Source of the DNA: Nephromyces sp. MM_2019
Lineage: Eukaryota; Apicomplexa; Aconoidasida; Nephromycida
NCBI GenBank assembly: GCA_015657535.1
Contig: JADHZB010001641.1
Coordinates: forward strand, 1-35,774
Direction of reading: 5' to 3'
DNA: 35,774 bases
Translations under genes and position numbers: made by a program
Shown: one piece after another, positions 29,453 to 35,774 of the stretch
Position numbering within the stretch: position 1 is the first letter of the stretch
Layout: each line of letters begins with the position of its first letter
The notes under the pieces: generated by a model
What the model saw: the letters and a program-made list of their open reading frames with translations, nothing else
Told to the model about the DNA's origin: nothing
Databases searched by the model: none

Positions 29453-29836
29453 GTATGTGTGCTAGTTGTGAGTGTGCGCTACATTTGTGTACGTGCAACC
29501 TGTAAGTGTGCTACATTGTGTGCTTAGATGAGAAGTCTAAAAACACGTACTACATTCTATAAAACCCTTTTTCTTAGGGTCTTCACGAATGGCTGCTATT
29601 GCGGCGTACGTACACCCCACCCCTTTATCCCTGCGTGCTCCTTTTTCACCACTCTATACTTACTCTCCATAACACATATTTTCTTGCATGTAAAACATAG
29701 ATTATTCACACTCTGATGTGCAATAAGCGTTTCACACGACCACCCCTAGAGGTGTGCATACACTCACTATTCTCCTACCTCCAGACTCATTTCCAAAGCT
29801 TTTTTTGTCAGGCTCTCATCTTGACCTTCTAATTTG
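29453..29836. other. 5' flank of Dim1
   Basis: TG-rich to about 29525, then pyrimidine-rich sequence leading to the Dim1 start. The + frame at 29528-29716 has no motif and is not annotated. Confidence 0.45.
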
Positions 29837-32534
29837 ATGTGTTCACTTTTCTGGTGGAGTTTACCCCAAACGTTGTGCAAATTGCCTTCTTTTCCTCCTT
29901 TAATTTCCTCTTTTTTCTCTGCTCCAAAAGCAGCATTAAGCTATAAGCCTTCCAGCATTGCTTCTGAGATGGTTAGAAGGGGTAATCTCGGTGGAGGGAT
30001 GCCTCCTTCCTCTTCTCGTAGAAACATTAGCTCTTATTCTCATCCTTCAACTACTTCTCTAGTCCTTCGTAAATGCCATGGCCAACATCTTCTTAAAAGT
30101 TCAGCTATTTTGGATAAAATCGTGAATGCAGCAGATATACGCTCATCAGATACAGTTCTAGAGATTGGTCCAGGTATGTGTGTGTGTGTGCGATAGTTCG
30201 TTTTTATGTTGATTTGAGTTGATTTGCTATAAGCTCTGCGTGCATGTGTTGCTGCTGTAGCTCGGGTGTGCCGCACTGCATCACAACATGGTGTGTGTTG
30301 CATTGTGTTGCAAGATGCTATGTGTTGCTCTGCATTATAAAATGGAGTGTGCTATGCAAACGGGGCTTGAGGTGGTGGTGTATGTAAATCTCACCACTCC
30401 TATTTGTTTTAATGCTTTAAAAAATTTGATTTTAAATGGAGAGGAATGTCCGTGTGTGTGTATCGGCTGATATATTAGAGGTAAGTATGTTATACCGAGT
30501 ATGTGTGTAGCATTTTCCGTAATATGTCATAGTTACAAGACTTAGTCTTTCTTTTTCCAAGATTTTTTATTCACTGCACGCACGTAGATACATAAACGCA
30601 CACACTCACACTCACACAAATGTACAAAAAAGACGCACACACGTACTCACACCAACACATACACACAAGCACACACGTACTCACACCAACACACCCTAGT
30701 ACGCACACACAAACCCACACACACGACCCAACTCACGCCAAAACAGACACACACCCTCCCAAACTTTGTTTAAAGGAACGGGAAACTTGACTGTTAGGCT
30801 GCTGCCTCAAGCTCGGAAGGTTATCGCTCTCGATATCGATGAGCGAATGCTTGGGGAAGTAAAGAAGCGAAGCTTTTCTATGGGATATACTAACCTTGAT
30901 GCCAAGTATGGGGATGCTTTGCGTGCGAAGCTTTCTAAATTCGATGTATGTACAGCCAACTTGCCCTATCAGATATCGAGTCCCTTTGTGTTTCGGCTTT
31001 TGGCTCATCGCCCACTGTTCAGGTGATTTTTGGGTGGTGGGTGTGGCGAAGTTCCGTGGTAGCATGTGTGTGCTTTTCAGAAGTTCTATGTTGGTGTGTG
31101 TCTAGCATGCTGTACGATGTATAATCCCAATGAGCTGTAAAGTGTGTGCCTGAGGTGTTGTTGGGTTTCACTGTGCACACAAAGCGCTCTGCCGTGTGTG
31201 TGTAGGATCTTTTGTGATATCTTTATAACAGGAATAGTGTGTTTTGTGTGTGCGTGTTATCTGGGTTTTTAAGCTGTGTGTTTCCAATTTCCCATGGTTT
31301 TTCTGCTTTGTTTTGGTAGCTTAGTTATGATGCCATCGCACCTTCTATTCCTGTAGGCTTTCTGCACACAGTACACTTAAAACATGGTGTGTGTGTCCGA
31401 TGATGTATTGTTCGTATGTTTTTGTGTGATGAAATATTCCCTGCTTCTTCGCCGCCTTCAAGTGCACGTATACACACATACACACCCCTCACCATCCTTT
31501 CAGATGTGCAGTGCTGATGTTTCAGAAGGAATTCGCTGAGCGCCTCTTAGCAGAGCCTAATACCAAGAGTTATGGAAGGCTTGCTATTAACACACGGCTC
31601 TTCTGTAAAGTTTCTCGTGTGTGCAATGTGAAGGCTGAGAAATTTCAACCCCCCCCAAAGGTTGACTCTATGGTGGTGAAGCTTGTGCCTCGACATCCTC
31701 CAATTGAGGTGTGTGTATTGCTTTGATGAGAAGAAGTATCTGAGCAGAGTGTGTGTGCATACTTTTAATGAAGGGGGGGGGTTTGGGGGGGGTAGATTCA
31801 ATGAAGGAGGGACGTTGTGTGGCTTGATTTAATAAGATAACGAGTCAAATTAGCAAGTAAAATGGTGTACGTACACCTCTAACGAAGCTAGGAGGATTTT
31901 CGGTGAATCATATAAACCGAAGCCTTCACATTCCTTGGATAGATGTATATGATACTTCAACATGTGATTTATCTTCAATTTATTTGCTTACGTGTCTCTC
32001 GCACACACAAACACACTCTGTTTTATTGGCAGGTAGACTTCAACGAGTGGGATGGATTGATGAGGATCTGCTTCTCTCGGAAGCGTAGGATGCTGCATGC
32101 TCTTTTCAATAACACATCAGTACTTAACCTATTAGAAAGTAACTACAAAAGTTGGTGTACTTTACAGAATCGAAAGCCTGAGCCTAAATCATTCAAGGTT
32201 AGTTATAGGTAGCTTTGTGTGTGTGTGTGTTTCTGTGTGCGTGTGTAATCTTGTGTGTGTGTTTTTGCGTGTGTGATTTTGTTTTATTTTGGCTATGCGA
32301 TTGTGTGTTTGATTTTGTTTATTTAATCTATGTGACTTTGGGTGTGTGCGTCTGTTTTAGGACCTATGCTTAAAGGTGCTGGATGATTCTGGACTGGCTA
32401 GAGTGCGTGGTGTGTCGTTGGATACTGAAGCGTTTCTGAAGTTACTAGCACAATTTAATGAGAATGGCATACATTTTGCCGGCGTTGCTGGTAATTTAAA
32501 GGGAAAATTGATGTTGGAAGAAGAGGAGGAATAA
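29837..32534 (+). CDS. DIM1: Dim1/KsgA family rRNA adenine dimethyltransferase (five exons)
   Basis: Dimethylates two adjacent adenines in helix 45 of small-subunit rRNA and takes part in small-subunit maturation in the nucleolus. Exons: 29837-30173, 30776-31022, 31504-31708, 32033-32197 and 32361-32534 (TAA); phases 1, 2, 0 and 0 all match. Motifs: GQHLLKSSAILDKIV (SAM-binding N-terminus), VLEIGPGTGNLTVRLL (motif I, split by intron 1), VIALDIDERM, then NLPYQISSPFVFRLL (catalytic NLPY), KEFAERLLAEP, PPPKVDSMVVKLVPR, and EWDGLMRICFSRKRR, which marks the eukaryotic Dim1 type. From ATG 29837 it is 375 aa. From the in-frame ATG at 29969 it is 331 aa, nearer the usual ~310; the extra 44 residues (MCSLFWWSLPQTLCKLPSFP onward) lack acids and might be a leader or simply 5' UTR. 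The tail is poly-Glu. Introns are 602, 481, 324 and 163 bases. Confidence 0.95.
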
Positions 32535-32665
32535 GACGTTTTCCTTGAAGTCCCAGAAGAAGAGGAGGAAGATGAAGACTTCATGGAAGCTTATGAATAA
32601 GAGGAATAAGACGTTTTCATTGAAGTTCACAAAGAAGCGGAATAGAAAGTTTTCATTGAAGCTCT
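32528..32665 (+). repeat. Three imperfect copies of the Dim1 3' end
   Basis: GGAATAAGACGTTTTCNTTG starts at about 32528 (spanning the Dim1 stop), 32603 and 32639, the last as GGAATAGAAAGTTTTCATTG. The copies are separated by GAAGAAG-rich sequence. Confidence 0.75.
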
Positions 32666-33465
32666 TTTGAGCTCAAAAGTATTGCCATACAATCACAAAG
32701 AAGCACACACACGTCTGATAAGATATGCGCATATCTACTATATATCAGGGGATCATCTTCAAAACAGGCGGACACTCCCAAAATCTTCATTATCACACCT
32801 TCGTACACGCCATAAAATGATCTAAATAGCCCTGATTTTTCTCAGATGTGAGCGTGTTAGCTGAGGATTAAGGCTTTAAAGAATTTCGCTTATTTTAGCT
32901 GAAAAATCTTCTTCTATGAGCATTCAATAACTCCAGAAGATGTTATCTCAGTTTTATGACTGTACATAGACATAGAGTATAAGCTTTGCCTAAGTTTTGG
33001 AGTATAAGATGAAAAATTGTGGTTTCTATAGTGTCTACGTTGGTAGAAAGCTGTATATGTGCGTGTGTGTGATTGTGGGTATGGTTGTGTGTGTGGGTGT
33101 GATTGTATTTTTGGGTGAGATTGAGTATGATTTTGTGTAAACTGTATGCGAGTTTCATTATGTGTGTGCCTGCGTGTGTATGATCTTGTGTAATTTTGTG
33201 CGTGTGGCTGCGATTGTGTGTGTGGGTGTGATTATGTTTGTGGGTGTTATTGTGTGTATGTTTCTGTATGTTTTGTGTTGCTGTATATGTGTGTGTGTGT
33301 GTGCGCGTGTCATGGAGCATAACTACACGTTTGTGCTGATGCGTTTATTTCAGTGTGTGAAAGCTTATTCAAGCGTCTATTTGCACTTATCTAATACCAT
33401 TACTTCTTTCTATCCGTTTGCATGTGCGTGTATGTGCTTGCCTGTATCCTACCTGTATGTGATAG
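32666..33465. other. Dim1 3' flank and TG-rich DNA; upstream exons of the next gene not found
   Basis: 33060-33310 is TG-rich in the manner of an intron. An open + segment beginning MKNCGFYSVYVGRKLY near 33009, and one after TTATTTCAG at about 33351, are candidates for upstream exons of the gene at 33466, but their phases do not connect. Confidence 0.4.
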
Positions 33466-33694
33466 GCTTCTTTAACGGTGTTATTTACACATTATGAAGC
33501 AGCTCTAGGAGGCTTGATAGTATAGGCAGTGTGTGCGTATGCTCCCAGGAGCAGCTTAGCCTGCGATGTGCACTTCCTGCTTCTGAGTGTGTGTTTTTAT
33601 GGTGCACTGCAGGCATCTTCTAGAGCTATTTGGGCTTATGCACACAGACCTGCAGAAAAAACTAATTGACATAAGAGTGGCAGGCCGCCAGTGA
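33466..33694 (+). CDS. Last three exons of an unknown gene, with 29- and 26-base introns
   Basis: Exons 33466-33519 (ASLTVLFTHYEAALGGLI), 33549-33586 (EQLSLRCALPAS) and 33613-33694 (HLLELFGLMHTDLQKKLIDI, RVAGRQ, TGA) join in phases 0 and 2. Each acceptor follows a pyrimidine-rich stretch (TGCTCCCAG, TGCACTGCAG). Introns are 29 and 26 bases, starting GTATAG and GTGTGTG. Reading without splicing hits TAG immediately after the first exon. The predicted product is helical and leucine-rich, ending in a basic tail. Not recognised. The - strand frame over the same bases is dominated by Cys/Val repeats. Confidence 0.43.
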
Positions 33695-33714
33695 TTGTTA
33701 AAGTATACACTAAG

Positions 33715-33897
33715 GGTGTGCACACACAGGTACACACTTGCACACACAGGTAGACCCTCACATACACAGGTAGACCCTGACACACACAGGTACACCCTCA
33801 CACACAGGTACATGCTCAGAAAAAGTTGCAAACACTTACACACGCACACACAGAGGTACACACACTCACAGAGGTACACACACTCACAGAGGTGAGT
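33715..33897 (+). repeat. 20-22-bp CACACAGGTA tandem repeat
   Basis: Eight or so units of the form CACACACAGGTACACCCTCA, changing to CACTCACAGAGGTACACA near the right end. On the - strand it reads as Cys/Val/Leu repeats. Confidence 0.85.
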
Positions 33898-33926
33898 ACG
33901 CCCCCACACGCACACCTGTGTACCAA

Positions 33927-34714
33927 CTAGATAGTTAAGGATCTGATGGCTACACTCACATATACCCATCTTCGAGCCTACAAAAGCATTCGAGACTCTA
34001 GTACACACACATTGATACTTTTCTAGGCTCTTTTCTCAGCATGATTGTGATTTGAATGCTATATAGAATGCTAAAGCTTACTAAGCTGATAGCCTTCAAG
34101 TTGGATGGTATATCAATGCCGAAAGCATTAATCGCTTATTCGGTTAGATAAACGAAAGTGTAGCTCTTTATCTTCTAAAACACACAACCTTTCTGCTTAG
34201 ATGCACACACACAACGGAGCATCTTGTACGATGTATGATATCCCAATCATCATAATCTCTATCACTCATCTGTGTGTGAAATGCTGATTACGCATTCTTT
34301 CGGTATTCTATTGTCGTTGACTGGATATTGTGCTTTCTCAGTGGAAATTCGTGTGTGCTTCGAAGTATATAAATAGCATCTCCTACCAATGTGTGTGTAG
34401 AGGACTATAACTAGTATCTCCTGCTAATGTGTGGGTAACTAGTATCTCCTACCAGTATGTGTATGCGTAAAACTAGCCTAGCTTTTACAGCAGATATACT
34501 GCCAAATGGCCATGCTATTCGCTTTGCAAGATATGCACTTAAACGCGTACCAATTTCCTTATATATTTCGTCTTGTAGGAGATACTGGCTTCATACACAC
34601 ATGCCATCTTGTGAGTATGCCTATAGCCTGCCAAGCATGCTATACAGCTCACACAAACGCATTCTATGAGATGCCGTGCTACGCTGTATGCATGCCAATA
34701 CAACGCAGAGAGCT
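33927..34714 (-). CDS. Seven-exon gene with one membrane segment, unknown, several tiny introns
   Basis: Exons 34714-34659 (LSALYWHAYSVARHLIEC), 34571-34551 (TKYIRKL), 34521-34453 (RIAWPFGSISAVKARLVLRI), 34336-34292 (KAQYPVNDNRIPKEC), 34269-34209 (MSDRDYDDWDIIHRTRCSV), 34134-34019 (INAFGIDIPSNLKAISLVSF and on) and 33977-33927 (ARRWVYVSVAIRSLTI, TAG) keep one frame across six junctions. Introns are 87, 29, 116, 22, 74 and 41 bases. A membrane segment (ISLVSFSILYSIQITIML) lies near the C-terminus, followed by KEPRKARR. The fifth exon starts with ATG preceded by an in-frame stop, so a 75-aa protein beginning there is an alternative that needs only the last two introns. The donor of exon 5 lies in a GT repeat and was chosen by phase. 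Confidence 0.4.
34371..34462 (+). repeat. Three-copy repeat of about 30-40 bp
   Basis: AGTATCTCCTACCAATGTGT and close variants recur at about 34377, 34411 and 34441, joined by ACTATAACT-type linkers. Lies in the inferred intron between exons 3 and 4 of the - strand gene. Confidence 0.75.
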
Positions 34715-34869
34715 CTGCAATATACAGAAGTATTTATTCACACACCCACCCACGCAGGAAATGCTAGCATTGACATATGGTATTAATGATAAGATACACG
34801 CGCAGCAGGTTATGCTCACACACACACACTGGATAATTTTTATACTAAAACGCCAATTGATGCTCACAC

Positions 34870-35130
34870 ACATACTACGCAATGAGCACACACGCTCGAA
34901 CATGCTGGATGCTGAGCACACACAGTAGTATGCTAGATGCTGAACACGCACACATTAACTTGCTAGGTAATGACCACATACACCTACATGTTTTAAGTAA
35001 TAACCACACACACACATGATAACTAAAACACACACACACACATGTTTTAGGTAATAGCCACACACACACATGTTTTAGGTAATAACCACACACATGCCCG
35101 GTAGGTAACAACTACACACACGCATACATG
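34870..35130 (+). repeat. 28-33-bp CA-containing tandem repeat
   Basis: Seven or eight units. The left ones are TGCTGGATGCTGAGCACACA-like, the right ones ATGTTTTAGGTAATAACCAC followed by CA repeats. There is a gradual change of unit type along the array. Confidence 0.8.
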
Positions 35131-35774
35131 CGTGATAGATGATATCTCTTTTGTAATTTATATGCACACACAATCATCTCAATTCCTCCTAGCAAGCAAA
35201 GGGATCATGTAACTAACACGCATTGACGCTTGCTTTAGTCCTGCAGCTGCACACATTCCACACACTATGAAGTAAGCAGATACTAGTATGATGAACTTGA
35301 GCCCCCTCAGGAGAGGTTATACCCAACAACCCAAGCACTCATATAAAACTTCTCCTCTGTTGAATATGTACACACACTGAAAATTTTTCTACCGTATACA
35401 CACCTCTACTACAAACCTCTGTATACGAAAGCTGCCGCACGCACAAACATTTTGTTCATTACACGTCTTCTCCATGCGTGTGTGTACACACTGGCAGCAC
35501 ACACATACCTCCATCAGGCGCACTTCCTCCACACACACCTTACCCTCACAAAAACTCTTTTCTTTAGCACACACACCACATATAGCACAAACACCCACAG
35601 CGCACACACCCCTCTCTGACGCACACACGCATCTCCTCTACGCCCATACCTTCCTTACGCACACACAGCCCCCACACATACACCACCCTTGCACACATAC
35701 AGACTCCACACAAACCTCCCTCACACACAGCTCACTCGCACACATACCTCCCCCAAACAAACCCCTACCCTACA
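35131..35774. other. CA-rich end of window, no firm gene
   Basis: 35480-35774 is CA/CCA-rich. The Cys-rich - ORF at 35389-35628 comes from TG repeats. A - segment near 35340 (GEVLYECLGCW) between an AG and a GTATAA is a possible exon. Confidence 0.4.

Noticed and set aside
33556..34008. 150-codon - strand ORF rich in Cys, Val and Leu
   Set aside because: Most of it is the 33715-33897 tandem repeat read in frame; better-supported exons on both strands overlap its ends.
35389..35628. Cys-rich 79-aa - strand ORF that could suggest a metal-binding or secreted peptide
   Set aside because: The cysteines come from TGTGTG repeats with irregular spacing; no signal peptide or conserved Cys pattern.

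Overview
The window reads as nuclear DNA of a unicellular eukaryote. Genes are split by GT-AG introns, the flanks are full of CA/TG low-complexity DNA, no bacterial-type operons occur, and the recognisable products are eukaryotic (Dim1) or universal (RidA). The group is probably an alveolate, most likely an apicomplexan. This rests on an inferred small protein with an N-terminal run of five cysteines and a C-terminal PH-like region, as in the inner-membrane-complex ISP proteins, and on a PEX11-like membrane protein, which would point to a lineage that kept peroxisomes. Both are reconstructions from splice sites and weak family resemblance, so the taxonomic call is tentative.

Layout. 1-13.4 kb: CA-rich on the + strand, with genes mostly on the - strand. 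These are a multi-exon single-pass membrane protein running off the left edge (110-2119), several fragmentary loci (4.6-6.9 kb), a class I SAM methyltransferase (7561-8693), the C-terminal part of an unknown gene (9227-9617), a 104-bp tandem repeat holding a 50-N assembly gap (9933-10300), and RidA split by a 2-kb intron (10776-13142). 13.4-13.8 kb: a GC-rich island and a 12-bp minisatellite mark a change of texture. 13.8-27.7 kb: AT-rich, almost without CA repeats and with few long ORFs. Reading splice sites by phase still gives a PEX11-like gene (15253-16301, -), the end of another gene (16722-17205, -), the ISP-like gene (19128-22424, +), a 74-aa gene (24766-25205, +) and weaker candidates. 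27.7-35.8 kb: CA/TG-rich again, with small - strand genes, the 5-exon Dim1 rRNA dimethyltransferase (29837-32534, +) and two convergent small-exon loci (33466-33694 + and 33927-34714 -).

How confident. Dim1, RidA and the methyltransferase are clear by family motifs. All other multi-exon models were assembled by hand from GT-AG sites, open frames and matching intron phases. The phase match across several junctions is real evidence, but in AT-rich DNA short open exons are common on both strands, so transcripts or homologues are needed. There is no sign that the genes form one pathway. Dim1 is ribosome biogenesis, RidA is imine/enamine detoxification, and the ISP-like and PEX11-like products belong to the cell cortex and peroxisomes.
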